DNA of 64,000 bases, taken from Nostocoides sp. HKS02. Its GTDB lineage: Bacteria > Actinomycetota > Actinomycetes > Actinomycetales > Dermatophilaceae. A program made the position numbers and the translations under genes. The stretch spans positions 2,852,001 to 2,916,000 of the forward strand of contig NZ_CP046121.1 of NCBI RefSeq assembly GCF_009707485.1, read 5' to 3'. The notes beneath the pieces are model-generated. The model did not search any database. It was not told where the DNA came from and saw only the letters and a list, made by a program, of their open reading frames with translations. Positions 26,648-36,615 of this stretch are shown here, one piece after another. How positions within the stretch are numbered: the stretch's first letter is position 1; each line of letters starts with the position of its first letter.

Positions 26648-28658
26648 TCAGCCCGCGCGACGCCGACCGCGCCGGGTGCGGAGGTAGTCGCTCACGACGT
26701 ACTCCCCGAGCCGGTCGACGCTCGGGGTGAAGACCTGACCGCCGGCCCGCCGGGCCACCGCGTCGACGAACCTCGCAAGCCCAGGGTCCTCGCCGAGCAT
26801 GAACACGTTCAGCGCAGCCCCGGTCCGGCGCAGCTCGTCGACCTGGGCGATCGTGGCTCGGAGCGTGGCCTGGCTGGTGGGCCAGTGGAAGATCGGTAGG
26901 CCGCCGTCCCCGAGGTGCGCCGTTGGCTCGCCATCGGTGACGACCAGCACCACGGGCTGGGCCTGGGGGTGGCGGCGCAGGTGCCGGGAGGCGAGTACCA
27001 GGGCGTGCTGGAGGTTGGTGCCCTGGACCCACTCGGGCTCGGCTTCGGCGAGCTGCACCGGCGTCAGGCGGCGTGCTGCGATGGTGAAGCCGATGATCTC
27101 GAGCGCGTCCTGGCGGAACCGGGTCTGCACGAGGTGTGACAACGCGAGAGCGGTCTGCTTCATCGGCCCCCAGCGACCCTCGTTGACCATGGAGAACGAC
27201 ATGTCGACGCAGAGCGCGACGGCGGCCGTGGTGCGCCGTTCGGTCTCGACAACCTCGAAGTCGGCCACCTCGAGCTGCACGGGTCCTGGGTGGATTCCGC
27301 TGCGACGCAAGGCATTCGACACCGTTCGGACGACGTCCAGGGGCTGCTCGTCGCCGAACTGCCAGGCGCGGGTCAGGCCAGTCGGCTCGTCCGCCTGGCC
27401 GGTCCGGTGGTCGTCGTGGTCGCCCCTGCCCTCGGCCGAGAGACCCTCGAAGACGCGTTTCAGCGCCGTCTCGCCGAGGCGACGTACGGCCCGGGGAGTG
27501 AGCCGGAGGCCGTCGTCCCCCTGGCTGAGGTAGCCCTGTCGCTCCAGCTCGCGTTCCAGCTGCCGCAACGCCTCGAAGTCGCGCGCCGCATCACCGCCGA
27601 GGTGCTCCTCCAGCCGCTCGACGTCGACATCGTCCAGGCTCGACCCGGCATACGACTGACCGAGTTGCGCATCGAGGGCCTCGAGGTCGGCGAGATCGGC
27701 GACCGCCTCGACGGCGGCGCGGTACCCCAGTGGCTCGCCGCCCGGTCGCATCCCGGCCGGGCTGGAACGGTCGAGGCCGGGGCGCAGGGCCCGCAGGTTG
27801 TCGGACAGCTGGGCCATCTCGGACGCGAGGTCGGCGTCCGCGAGCGCGTCGCTCAGGAGCTGGGCGAGCTGCTGGCGCTGCTCAGGGCTGAGCGATGCCA
27901 TCATCCGCGCGGCGGCGGCCTGGCGACGGGCCAGTGCGTCGATCAGCTCGTCGACGTTCTGTGGACTCTCGGGGAACAGCTCGCCGTGCTTGTCCATGAA
28001 CTCCCGGAACAGGTCGGTCGTGTCCTCCCCGCGGGCATGGGCGGAGAGCAACCGGTTGAGGTCGGCCACCATGTCGCGGACGGCGGCCATGGCCTCGGGG
28101 TCCTGCCCCGAGAGGGCCTGCGCCAGCCCTGCGAACTGGGCGTCGAGCACCTCGCGCTGGAGCAGCCGGGCGATCTGGTCGTAGATCGCCTTCGCCTCGG
28201 GGGAGTGCCACTCGTGGGAGGCCAGCGCCCGCACCTGACCGGCGACGTCGTCGGGAAGCGTGGCGAGGTCGAGCTCGGCGAGCCGGGCGGCGTCCCCCCT
28301 GCTCGCCGGCGAGGGTGTCGCGTTCGGTGGCGATCGCCTGGTCGAGTGCGGCACGAACCTGGTCGAGTGTCCCTGACAGGTCGCCGCGACGGCGGGCCGC
28401 GTCGCGGGCTCGCCGGAGGCGTTCGGTGAGGGCGTCCAGGCCCCGGCGACCATCCAGCCCGCGACGGAGCAGGTCGCGCAGCGCCTCTCGCGCCGAGCCA
28501 CCCGCGAGGACGTCGGTGCCGATCTGGTCCAGCGCCGCACGCACGTCGAACGGCGGCGCGAGCGGGTCGGCCCCGCCATGCCACGGCCCGTAGCGGAACC
28601 GGTCGCCATGCGAGCCATGGGAGGGGTGCGAGCTTGACGGACCCGGTATGCCGGCCAC
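26648..28658 (-). pseudogene. VWA-domain protein, frameshifted in this sequence
   Basis: About 669 codons with one frameshift. The N-terminal part (MAGIPGPSSSHPSHG onward) reads from 28658 to about 28300. The rest reads in another frame to 26648 and carries a von Willebrand A domain with MIDAS motifs VDMSFSM, GTNLQ and TDGEP. The break is at a run of six C at 28294-28299; five would restore one continuous frame (GEQGDAARLAELD). This could be a sequencing error or a real mutation. It partners the AAA ATPase just upstream. Confidence 0.85.
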
Positions 28659-28660
28659 CG

Positions 28661-30052
28661 TCAGGCCCCGTAGACCGTGCGTCCGGCGACGGTGTCCTTG
28701 TCGAGGCGTCGCGTGAGGTGCAGCCCCTCGAGGACGAACTCCACCGCCGCGGCCACGACACCCGGGCCCACGTCGTCGCCGTGGCCCAGCCGGTCGAGGA
28801 CCTTGGACAAGCCGGGAGTTGCGCCGATCTGGGCGAGCAGGTCCGCCGCCGGGATGAGCTCGCCGGTCTCGACGACCTCGCCCTCGGCGAACAGGTCGGT
28901 GAAGCCGGACAGGTCGAGCCCGGCCAGCCGTGCCCGGAACGTCTCCGCCGTCGCGACGCGGAGCAGGTGGTCGAGCACGTCGCGCTCGCGGCCCTCTTCA
29001 CCCATCTCGAACTCGACCTTGCCGAGCAGGGTCGGCACCACGGTGGGGACGTCACAGATGCGGGCGACTGCCGCCGGCTCACCGACCCGGGCCGCGCGGC
29101 GCAGGGCCGAGGCTGCCACGCTCTCGGCGGCGGCGATGGAGAACCGCGCCGACACCCCCGAGCGCTGGTCGACGGCCGACGACTCGCGCAGGCCCCTCGT
29201 GAAGCGCGCGATCACCTCGATGAGGTGCTCGGGAACCTCGGCGACCAGGTGGGACTCCTGGGAGATCAGTCGGACCTCGTCGGCCACCTCCTCCTGGTAG
29301 TGCGTCCGGATCTCGGCTCCGAAGCGATCCTTCAACGGGGTGATGATGCGCCCACGGTTCGTGTAGTCCTCGGGGTTGGCCGTCGCGACAAGGAGCAGGT
29401 CGAGCGGGAGGCGCAGGGAGTAGCCCCGGATCTGGATGTCGCGCTCCTCGAGGACGTTGAACAGTGCCACCTGGATCCGTTCGGCGAGATCGGGCAGCTC
29501 GTTCAGGCCGAACACACCGCGGTTCGACCGCGGCACCAGCCCGTAGTGCACGGTCTCGGGGTCGCCCAGGGTGCGTCCTTGCGCGACCTTCACCGGGTCG
29601 ACGTCGCCGATCAGGTCACCGACGCTGGTGTCCGGGGTGGCGAGCTTCTCGGCATACCGCTCCGTGCGGTGTCGCCAGACCACGGGCAGGTCGTCGCCCA
29701 GCTCGGCCTTGAGGCGCAGGCACCGGGTGCACACCGGCTGGGTCGGGTCGTCGTTGATCTCGCACCCGGCGACTGCTGGCGCCCACTCGTCGAGGAGCTG
29801 GCCGAGGGTGCGCATGAGGCGGGTCTTGCCCTGGCCGCGCTCGCCGAGCAGGACGAGGTCGTGACCCGCGAGGAGTGCGGCCTCGAGCTCGGGTAGCACG
29901 GTGTCGTCGAACCCGACGATCCCGGGAAAGGCCTCCTCGCCGGATCGGAGCCTGGTGAGCAGGTTCTCGCGGAGCTCCTGCTTGACGGAACGGTGGGAGT
30001 AGCCACTGGAGACGAGCTCACCCAGGGTGGCGGGACGGTCGGGAGGCGTCAT
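28661..30052 (-). CDS. MoxR/Mg-chelatase-type AAA+ ATPase
   Basis: A 463-residue ATPase with Walker A GERGQGKT at residues 70-77, a four-cysteine-like insert (CEINDDPTQPVCTRCLRL), Walker B near GVFGLNELPDL and a sensor segment LLLVATANPEDYTNRGRIITPLKDRFGAEI. Such ATPases act with VWA proteins to insert metals or remodel targets; the VWA gene begins 2 nt downstream. The substrate is unknown. The ATG has a TAGATT box 6 nt upstream. Confidence 0.88.
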   Translation of the reverse strand: MTPPDRPATLGELVSSGYSHRSVKQELRENLLTRLRSGEEAFPGIVGFDDTVLPELEAALLAGHDLVLLGERGQGKTRLMRTLGQLLDEWAPAVAGCEINDDPTQPVCTRCLRLKAELGDDLPVVWRHRTERYAEKLATPDTSVGDLIGDVDPVKVAQGRTLGDPETVHYGLVPRSNRGVFGLNELPDLAERIQVALFNVLEERDIQIRGYSLRLPLDLLLVATANPEDYTNRGRIITPLKDRFGAEIRTHYQEEVADEVRLISQESHLVAEVPEHLIEVIARFTRGLRESSAVDQRSGVSARFSIAAAESVAASALRRAARVGEPAAVARICDVPTVVPTLLGKVEFEMGEEGRERDVLDHLLRVATAETFRARLAGLDLSGFTDLFAEGEVVETGELIPAADLLAQIGATPGLSKVLDRLGHGDDVGPGVVAAAVEFVLEGLHLTRRLDKDTVAGRTVYGA

Positions 30053-30058
30053 TGCCTG

Positions 30059-30064
30059 AATCTA
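30059..30064 (-). promoter_or_regulatory. TAGATT -10 box, 6 nt before the AAA ATPase start
   Basis: On the minus strand TAGATT (30064-30059) is followed by 6 nt and then the ATG at 30052, consistent with a leaderless ATPase-VWA transcript. Confidence 0.5.
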
Positions 30065-30120
30065 CGTCCGGGTCCCGCTCCGCGACACCCCGTATGCGCG
30101 CGGCAACGAGCGGCGCTCGC

Positions 30121-31563
30121 CTAGGACAGGGGCTGGTAGCTGCTCCACGGGGTGGCCCGTTCGAAGGCGTTGGCGACCCGCAGGGTGAGCGCATCAGCCC
30201 ACCGCGGACCGATGACCTGCAGGCCGATCGGCCGTCCGCCCGCGCCGAACCCGGCGGGCACCACCGTCGAAGGCATCCCGGTGAGGTTGGCCGGCAGGCA
30301 GATCGTGCACCAGTCGTCGAAGAACGGGTCGACCGGCTGGCCCTCGATCTGCTCGGGAGTCTGCAACCCGACCGGGAACGCGGTGAGCTGCATCGCCGGG
30401 GTGACCAGCACGTCGAACTGCTCGAAGAACTCGGCCCACACCCGGGTGTAGGCGGCCCGCTCGTGGAGGGCGTCGACGTACTGGCCGCCGGTGATGGCCT
30501 GCCCGGCCTCGACGATCTCGGCGGTTCCGGGCGACATCAGCTCTCGCGACGCGAGGAGGGGCCCCTCGGAGGAGTAGCCCTCGGCGAGCGCGATGGTGTT
30601 CCACAGCTCGGTCGGGTGGCCCGTCGCCGGCGCGGCCTCGACCAGCTCGCAGCCGAGGTTTGCCAGAACCTGGAGCGCCTCGGCAAAGGCTGATCGCACA
30701 TCGGGATCGACGGGCAGCATCCCGAGGTCAGCCGAGCAGGCCACCCGCAGGCCCGTGAGGTCCGGCTCCTGCGCGACGGCGGCGAGGTAGTCGCCGGTCG
30801 GCGGGCCGGGATGGCTCAGGTCGTCTGCCGCTGCCGGGCCGGCCATCACCGAGAGCATCAGGGCCGCGTCGCGCACCGACCGCGCGAGTGGACCATCGAC
30901 GGACAGGGTCTTCCAGCCCTTGAAGCCCGGCTCCTTGGGCACCAGACCGAAGGTCGGTTTGTGACCGACCACGCCGCAGAACGACGCTGGGATCCGGATC
31001 GACCCACCGCCGTCGGTGCCCAGCGCGATCGCGGTCATCCCGGCCGCCACCGAGGCTCCCGCACCCCCGCTCGAGCCGCCCGGTGTCCGCTGCAGATCCC
31101 AGGGGTTGCGGGTCAAGCCGAAGAGCCGGTTGTCGGTGTACCCGCGGTAGCAGAACTCGGGGTTGTTGGTCTTGCCGACGATGACCGCGCCGGCGGCACG
31201 GAGTCGGGCCACCGGGACGGCATCCTCGGGCGGGGTGAAGTCGCGCAGGACCAGCGACCCGTTCGTCGCGGGCGTGTCGGTCATCCAGATGTGGTCCTTG
31301 ACGGAGACTGGTACGCCGAGCAGCGCCGGCAGCGGCCCACCCCGCGAGACAGCCGCGTCGGCCTCCCGCGCCGAAGCCAACGCCGACTCGTCCAGGACCA
31401 CGGTGAACGCGTTGACGTCCGGTTGCAGCTCGTGGATCCGGGCCAGCGACCGGGTCACCACCTCCACCGAGGTGACCCGGCCAGCGCGGATGTCCTCCGC
31501 GGTCTGCCAGGCGTCGGCCCGGTCGCTCGACGAAGGCTGGAGCGGAGTCACTCGGGGCGTCAC
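30121..31563 (-). CDS. Amidase-signature family hydrolase
   Basis: A 480-residue amidase with the Ser-cisSer-Lys triad: Lys89 (VSVKDH), cis-Ser164 (PGGSSGG) and nucleophile Ser188 (GTDGGGSIR). These enzymes cleave amide bonds in a wide range of small molecules. The GTG at 31563 overlaps the upstream permease stop by 4 nt, so amidase and permease are translationally coupled. With the ureohydrolase gene at the head, the operon looks like uptake and hydrolysis of a nitrogen-rich compound. Confidence 0.88.
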   Translation of the reverse strand: MTPRVTPLQPSSSDRADAWQTAEDIRAGRVTSVEVVTRSLARIHELQPDVNAFTVVLDESALASAREADAAVSRGGPLPALLGVPVSVKDHIWMTDTPATNGSLVLRDFTPPEDAVPVARLRAAGAVIVGKTNNPEFCYRGYTDNRLFGLTRNPWDLQRTPGGSSGGAGASVAAGMTAIALGTDGGGSIRIPASFCGVVGHKPTFGLVPKEPGFKGWKTLSVDGPLARSVRDAALMLSVMAGPAAADDLSHPGPPTGDYLAAVAQEPDLTGLRVACSADLGMLPVDPDVRSAFAEALQVLANLGCELVEAAPATGHPTELWNTIALAEGYSSEGPLLASRELMSPGTAEIVEAGQAITGGQYVDALHERAAYTRVWAEFFEQFDVLVTPAMQLTAFPVGLQTPEQIEGQPVDPFFDDWCTICLPANLTGMPSTVVPAGFGAGGRPIGLQVIGPRWADALTLRVANAFERATPWSSYQPLS

Positions 31564-33020
31564 TCGGGGCGCAGGTGCTGCATCGCCGCCTTCTCCAGCT
31601 CGACCGCCTCAGCCTTGGCGATCGCGGTCTCGGCGTCGATGTTGATGGACTTGGCGAACACGAAGTAGAGGAGTCCCGCGACCGGCAGGCCGACGAACAT
31701 CGAGATGTCTGCACCCTTCAGGTCGTTCGCGACGAACCCGGTGTACTTGCTGGTGCTGAGGAACGGCAGCATCGCCGCGAACCCCAGCAGGTATGCCGCG
31801 ATGCCGCGCCAGCCCCATCGGCCGTAGAGGCCGCGCGGGTTGAAGATCTCGGCGATGGCGTAGTGGCCCCGGCGCACGATGTAGTAGTCGACCAGGTTCA
31901 CGGCGGTCCACGGGACGAACAGGTAGAGGACCAGCAGCAGGAAGTCCTCGAAGTTGGTGAGGAAGTTGGCACCGATCAACAGCGCGGGCACGAGCGAGAG
32001 GACCGCGGTGACAGCGATGGTGACGATGCGCACGGTCGCCGTGGGGCGGACCTTCGAGAACGAGTCGATGGCGCTGATCATGGTGAGCGACCCGCCATAC
32101 ATGTTCAGCGCGGTCACGGAGATCAGGCCCAGGGTAGAGAAGACGAGCGCGATGGCACCGAAACCGCTGAACACGTGGTCGCCGGCGTCCTTGAGCGAGG
32201 CGATCGTGTCGAACTTCGAGCCCGCCCACGCGGCCAGCGCGGCACCCAGGCACATCAGCCAGATCGCGCCGAGCGCCGAACCCCAGTAGGTCCAGAAGAA
32301 CGTCTTGCGCACGGTGACGTTCGGGGGCAGGTAGCGGGAGTAGTCCGAGACGTAGATCGCCCAGCTGATCTGGTAGCCGGCGACCGCGCCGAACTGGATC
32401 AGGAACGGCGTCCACTTGAACCCGCTGAGGTTGAAGGACCCCGACGGGTACCCGAGCGTGAAGACCGCGATCGTGAGGACCCCGAAGATGATGAGGAAGC
32501 CCAGGGTCAGCCAACGCTCGACGCCGTGGATGAGGTCGTAGCCGACGAGCGCCACCACCGCGGCGACCACGGTGGCCACGATGATCCAGAGCTTGGCGGG
32601 GCCGTGGATCGTCGTGTGCAGGGCGTCGCCCGCCAGGATCGTGTTGAAGATGTTGAAGCCTGCGTACTGCAGGTAGGCGAAGGCCCAGACCAGCAGCGCC
32701 CCCATGTAGCCGAACTGGGGACGTGACTGGATCATCTGGGGGAGGCCGAGCTGGGGTCCCTGGGCGGAGTGGAACGCCATGAAGAAGGTGCCGAACAGGG
32801 CGCCGGCCACGATGGCGATGAGGGACCAGAGGAGGTTGCCACCGCCGACGATGGAGAACGTGCCCACAGCCAAGGTCGCGATCTGGGCGTTGCTCATGAA
32901 CCACAGCGGGCCCTGGCTCCAGACCTTGCCGTGCCGTTCGTTCAGCGGCACGTAGTCGATGGATCGGACCTCGACCCCGGCGATGCGGCCGGTACCTGCA
33001 GGCGGCGACTCAACGGACAT
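31560..33020 (-). CDS. Purine/cytosine permease-like transporter (NCS1 family), second copy
   Basis: A 486-residue membrane transporter with about 12 spans. Typical NCS1 features include the N-terminal LNERHGKVWSQGPLWF and the Q-SWAIYVSDYSRYLP segment in the middle. Its Y-R-RGHYAI-EIFNPRGLYGRWGWRG loop resembles the first NCS1 permease loop near 21.65 kb. A strong AAGGAG site precedes the ATG. It lies 21 nt after the ureohydrolase gene and overlaps the amidase gene. Confidence 0.88.
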   Translation of the reverse strand: MSVESPPAGTGRIAGVEVRSIDYVPLNERHGKVWSQGPLWFMSNAQIATLAVGTFSIVGGGNLLWSLIAIVAGALFGTFFMAFHSAQGPQLGLPQMIQSRPQFGYMGALLVWAFAYLQYAGFNIFNTILAGDALHTTIHGPAKLWIIVATVVAAVVALVGYDLIHGVERWLTLGFLIIFGVLTIAVFTLGYPSGSFNLSGFKWTPFLIQFGAVAGYQISWAIYVSDYSRYLPPNVTVRKTFFWTYWGSALGAIWLMCLGAALAAWAGSKFDTIASLKDAGDHVFSGFGAIALVFSTLGLISVTALNMYGGSLTMISAIDSFSKVRPTATVRIVTIAVTAVLSLVPALLIGANFLTNFEDFLLLVLYLFVPWTAVNLVDYYIVRRGHYAIAEIFNPRGLYGRWGWRGIAAYLLGFAAMLPFLSTSKYTGFVANDLKGADISMFVGLPVAGLLYFVFAKSINIDAETAIAKAEAVELEKAAMQHLRPE

Positions 33021-33041
33021 GCGGACTCCTTGGTTGGCAGG

Positions 33042-34013
33042 TCAGGACGGACGACACAGGACGGACAACAGCTCGTATGCCACGTGCGCGGCGGCGATGC
33101 CCGTCACCTCGGCGTGGTCGTACGCGGGCGCGACCTCGACGATGTCGGCGGAGACCACGTCGAGGTCGGCAAGCGCACGAAGCATGACGAGGACCTCGCG
33201 CGACGTCAACCCTCCGGCTTCGGGGGTGCCGGTGCCGGGCGCATGGGCCGGGTCGAGGACGTCGATGTCCAGCGAGACGTAGACGGGCGCGTCGCCCAGC
33301 CGCTCACGCATCTGCTCGACGGCGGCACCGAGACCACGCAGCTCGACGTCCTCGCACGTGATGGTGGCGAAGCCGAGCCGCTCGGTGTCGGGGAGGTCGC
33401 TGGCGGCATACAGGGGGCCACGAATGCCCACGTGCATCGAGTGCTTCAGGTCGATGAGCCCTTCCTCCGACGCGCGCCGGAACGGCGTGCCATGGGTGTA
33501 GGGCGATCCGAAGTAGGTGTCCCAGGTGTCGAGGTGGGCGTCGAAGTGCAGCACGGCGACCGGTCCGTGTCGTTCGGCCATGACGCGCAGCAACGGCAAC
33601 GCGATCGTGTGGTCGCCGCCCAGGGTGAGCAGCCGAGGGACCGATGCGGTCAGCGCCCGCGCGCCGGCCTCGATCTCGCCGATCGCCGCGGCGATGTCGA
33701 AGGGGTTGCAGGCGATGTCGCCGGCATCGACGACCTGTTGGGCGCTGAACGGCTCGACGTCCAGTGCGGGGTTGTAGGGCCGCAGCAGCCGCGATGCCTG
33801 TCGGATGTGCGCCGGCCCGAACCGCGCACCAGGTCGGTAGCTCACGCCGCTGTCGAACGGCACCCCGACGACAGCGACGTCCGCGCGCTCGACCTCGTCG
33901 ATGCGGGGCAGGCGCGCAAACGTGGCCGCACCGGCATAGCGAGGGACCTGGCTGGCGTCGACGGGACCGATGATGTCGCCGTTCGTGACGCGTGGGAGCA
34001 GTCGATCGACCAA
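33042..34013 (-). CDS. speB: Agmatinase/guanidinobutyrase-like ureohydrolase
   Basis: A 323-residue arginase-family enzyme with the dinuclear manganese motifs GGDHT near residue 133, DAHLDTWD near 157 and [19 protein letters not shown] near 245. It should release urea from a guanidino compound; agmatine, guanidinobutyrate and related substrates cannot be told apart by sequence alone. The start is TTG at 34013, supported by a full AAGGAGG site 7 nt upstream. It heads the operon with the NCS1 permease and amidase. Confidence 0.85.
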   Translation of the reverse strand: MVDRLLPRVTNGDIIGPVDASQVPRYAGAATFARLPRIDEVERADVAVVGVPFDSGVSYRPGARFGPAHIRQASRLLRPYNPALDVEPFSAQQVVDAGDIACNPFDIAAAIGEIEAGARALTASVPRLLTLGGDHTIALPLLRVMAERHGPVAVLHFDAHLDTWDTYFGSPYTHGTPFRRASEEGLIDLKHSMHVGIRGPLYAASDLPDTERLGFATITCEDVELRGLGAAVEQMRERLGDAPVYVSLDIDVLDPAHAPGTGTPEAGGLTSREVLVMLRALADLDVVSADIVEVAPAYDHAEVTGIAAAHVAYELLSVLCRPS

Positions 34014-34061
34014 GGCTGCACCTCCTTGCTCGGCATTGCTTACCGGGAGGCTAGCCCTTCG

Positions 34062-35066
34062 TCAGCGCGAGGAGGTCATCTGGGTCCGCAGAAACTCGAT
34101 GAGCGTCACGCGATGGTCGTCGGTCAGGGGGCCGGTGACGGTGACCAGGCTGGTGAGGTGGTCGAGCGACACCACGGCTACCTCGGACGCCTCGCCGTGC
34201 GCCGCAGGATCGGAAAGACCTTTCGTGTCCACGCAGAGGAGGCCCTCCACGTGCACGTCGCCCAGCTCGATGGCAGTCAGGCTCGACCGGAGCGCAGCCA
34301 CCTGGGCACGGACCGCCGCGGTGGCATCCGTCCTGGGCCCGTCCTCCTTGTGGTGCCTGACGTCGATGACGAAGATGCCTGACGCGCCAATCGCGACGTG
34401 GGCGACCTCTGCCCGTCGCCCGGGGAGACGGTGGTGGTGGAGCGACAGGACGCCGTCGCCCGCGGCGCCATCGAGGAGGGCAGTCACTGCGGCGTCGTGG
34501 TCGCGCGCCCCTCTCGCCACGTCGCGCTCCACCCGGAACGTCCGCACGGTCAGCAGCCGTGAGAAGAAGCCTTGGCGGCGACGGCGAGTGGCGACCGCCT
34601 GGGGCAGGTTCGCGGCGTCCGCGGATCCCGGCTCGGCGTCGTCCGTGGTCGCTGCCTCGTCGTCGTCCGTGGTCACTGCATCGGCGGCGGGGTCCTCGGC
34701 GGACGGCGGAAGCAGCCGCAGGTGGGGCGTCTTGGGGGCTGAGCTGGTCACCTCGACGGGCGCGGATGCGGTGACCTCTGGCGTGACCTCTGGCGTGACC
34801 TCTGGCACCTCGACGACCGAAGCAAGGAGCGCCTTCAACGTCGCGGCCACGACTGCTGCTTCAGCGGTCCACGTCACCGGTTGGGCGCTTCCGGCTCCGC
34901 CGGGCGCGACCGCGTGATCCAGCATGGACGTCAGCTCGGCCGAGCAGGACGGGCACGTGAGTCGCACCACCGGCGTAGCAGTGCCGGGTGGTTCGTCGGT
35001 CGGGGCCCCGGGCTTCCGTACCGGTAGTGCTTCGACTCGGTTGAGCTCTGCCGTCATCGCGTCCAC
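34062..35066 (-). CDS. NERD-domain-like protein with zinc-ribbon-like head, unknown function
   Basis: A 334-residue protein. The N-terminal part has one CPSC knuckle (residues ~38-41), then comes a long low-complexity acidic linker with EVTPEVTPEVT repeats, then a domain with GDGVLSLHHHRLPGRRAEVAHVAIGASGIFVIDVRHHK, which fits the NERD (nuclease-related) fold core. Nuclease activity is not established for this domain. The final ~100 residues look like the rest of that fold. It is transcribed toward the ureohydrolase operon. Confidence 0.6.
   Translation of the reverse strand: MDAMTAELNRVEALPVRKPGAPTDEPPGTATPVVRLTCPSCSAELTSMLDHAVAPGGAGSAQPVTWTAEAAVVAATLKALLASVVEVPEVTPEVTPEVTASAPVEVTSSAPKTPHLRLLPPSAEDPAADAVTTDDDEAATTDDAEPGSADAANLPQAVATRRRRQGFFSRLLTVRTFRVERDVARGARDHDAAVTALLDGAAGDGVLSLHHHRLPGRRAEVAHVAIGASGIFVIDVRHHKEDGPRTDATAAVRAQVAALRSSLTAIELGDVHVEGLLCVDTKGLSDPAAHGEASEVAVVSLDHLTSLVTVTGPLTDDHRVTLIEFLRTQMTSSR
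34771..34806 (-). repeat. Three perfect 12-nt tandem repeats inside the NERD-like gene
   Basis: The unit GTGACCTCTGGC occurs three times (34771, 34783, 34795), encoding the EVTP repeats of the linker on the minus strand. Copy number may vary between strains. Confidence 0.9.
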
Positions 35067-35251
35067 CTCTTAGTTGCGTGGTGCAACACTCGCACCGAAG
35101 CGGCGTTCCGGGGGCGCATCGGGACAGATTTGGGGCGTTTCGCGTATGCCGTTGCCATACGTTTGGTGTGATTCGGTCAACGTTTCGTCGATCGCCTGCG
35201 GGGAACGTGCGGGCCGCCCTAGAATCCCCCGGCTTGGTCTCGGGAAACACG

Positions 35252-35286
35252 AAACCGCAGGCCAGAAGACATCTGGCCTGCGGTTT
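35252..35286 (-). terminator. Hairpin terminator downstream of tRNA-Phe
   Basis: A 14-bp perfect stem (35252-35265 and 35273-35286) with a 7-nt loop, flanked by A and T runs on either side, so it can work in both directions. It lies immediately 3' of the tRNA-Phe on its strand. Confidence 0.85.
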
Positions 35287-35289
35287 TGG

Positions 35290-35366
35290 TGGTGGCCAGG
35301 GGCGGGGTCGAACCGCCGACCTTCCGATTTTCAGTCGGACGCTCGTACCAACTGAGCTACCTGGCC
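35290..35366 (-). tRNA. tRNA-Phe (GAA)
   Basis: The minus strand folds as a tRNA with acceptor arms GGCCAGG/CCTGGCC, D-arm AGCTCAGTTGG, anticodon loop CTGAAAA (GAA) and T-arm GGTTCGA. A 3' CCA is encoded (35290-35292). A terminator follows. Confidence 0.95.
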
Positions 35367-35536
35367 GTGGTGGTGCTGGACATGCAATCGCGGCGGCCTC
35401 AGGGAGGTGCTGCTGAGAGCCCGGGGGACCGTCGCGACTCGCAGGATCATAGCCGATCCGCCCATCCACTCTCGAATCGAGCCGAGCCGGCGCCACGGCA
35501 CGGAATACCCCCGCCGGAACCCCAGTTGCCGCCACC

Positions 35537-36460
35537 ATGAAGGCAATCACCTACGAAGAGTTCGGCGACCTCGACATCCTGGCCCTTTCCGAGGTCCCCG
35601 ACCCCAAGGTCGGCCCCGGGGAGGTCCTGATCCGGGTGCGCAGTGCCTCGGTCAACCCCGTCGACTGGAAGGTGGCCAAGGGCTACCTCGCGGGCCTGAT
35701 GAACGTCCAGTTCCCCGCGATCCCCGGATGGGACGTCGCCGGAGTCGTCGAGAAGGTCGGTCTGGACACCCCGGAGTTCGCGGTCGGTGACGAGGTCATC
35801 GCCTACGCCCGCAAGGACTGGGTGCATGGCGGCACGTATGCCGAGCTGGTCACGGCGCCGGTGCGCACCGTCGCGCGCAAGCCGCGGTCCCTCGACTGGG
35901 ACGAGGCCGCGGGCCTGCCGCTCGCCGGCCTCACGGCATACCAGCTGCTCCGCCGGCTGGACACCACGGCAGGCGACACGGTCCTCATCCACGCGGCGGC
36001 TGGGGGAGTCGGTATCCTCGGCGTCCAGATCGCCCGTGCCATGGGCGCACGGGTGATCGGCACCGCCTCCGAGGCGAACCACGAGTTCCTGCGCAGCCTC
36101 GGCGTCGAGCCGGTGACCTACGGCGATGGGCTGGCCGCGCGCGTTCGTGAGCTGGCGCCCGAGGGAGTCGATGTGGTCGCGGACTTCGTCGGTGGCGTGC
36201 TCGAGGCGACCCTGGCCGTCCTCAAGCCCGGCGGACGACACGGGTCGGTGACCGACGCCAGCGTCGAGGAGCACGGTGGTCTGTCGATGTGGGTCCGCCC
36301 CAGTGCGGAGGACCTCACGGCGCTCGGCGACCTCGCCGACGCGGGCACGCTGACGGTGCCGGTGGCCGCGAGCTTCCCCCTCAAGGACACCGCCAAGGCG
36401 TTCGAGCTCAGCCAAGGCGGTCACGTCCGCGGCAAGATCGCCATCGAGGTCAGCCGCTGA
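35537..36460 (+). CDS. NADP-dependent quinone oxidoreductase-like protein (MDR, zinc-free)
   Basis: A 307-residue medium-chain reductase without zinc ligands. It has the family start MKAITYEEFGDLDILALSEV, SASVNPVDWKVAKG near residue 37, the NADPH loop HAAAGGVGILGVQIARAMGA near 152 and a C-terminal HVRGKIAIEV. It probably reduces quinones or enones with NADPH. It sits between tRNA-Phe and the tRNA-Asp/tRNA-Glu pair, both of which run on the opposite strand. Confidence 0.87.
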   Translation: MKAITYEEFGDLDILALSEVPDPKVGPGEVLIRVRSASVNPVDWKVAKGYLAGLMNVQFPAIPGWDVAGVVEKVGLDTPEFAVGDEVIAYARKDWVHGGTYAELVTAPVRTVARKPRSLDWDEAAGLPLAGLTAYQLLRRLDTTAGDTVLIHAAAGGVGILGVQIARAMGARVIGTASEANHEFLRSLGVEPVTYGDGLAARVRELAPEGVDVVADFVGGVLEATLAVLKPGGRHGSVTDASVEEHGGLSMWVRPSAEDLTALGDLADAGTLTVPVAASFPLKDTAKAFELSQGGHVRGKIAIEVSR

Positions 36461-36478
36461 CGCCGGGACCAGACACGA

Positions 36479-36511
36479 CTGAGGCCCGCACACGTGGTGT
36501 GCGGGCCTCAG
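36479..36511 (+). terminator. Bidirectional hairpin terminator
   Basis: A 15-bp perfect stem (36479-36493 and 36497-36511) with a 3-nt loop lies between the quinone oxidoreductase stop and tRNA-Asp. It can end both converging units. Confidence 0.85.
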
Positions 36512-36522
36512 CTCATGCAGGG

Positions 36523-36596
36523 CGACCCCGACCGGGCTCGAACCGGCGACCTCCGCCGTGACAGGGCGGCGCGCTAACCAACTGCGCTACGGGGCC
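36523..36596 (-). tRNA. tRNA-Asp (GTC)
   Basis: The minus strand gives acceptor GGCCCCG/CGGGGTC, D-arm AGCGCAGTTGG, anticodon loop CTGTCAC (GTC) and T-arm GGTTCGAGCC. CCA is not encoded. It lies 19 nt downstream of tRNA-Glu. Confidence 0.95.
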
Positions 36597-36615
36597 TGGG
36601 TGGTGCTGTGCTGCG

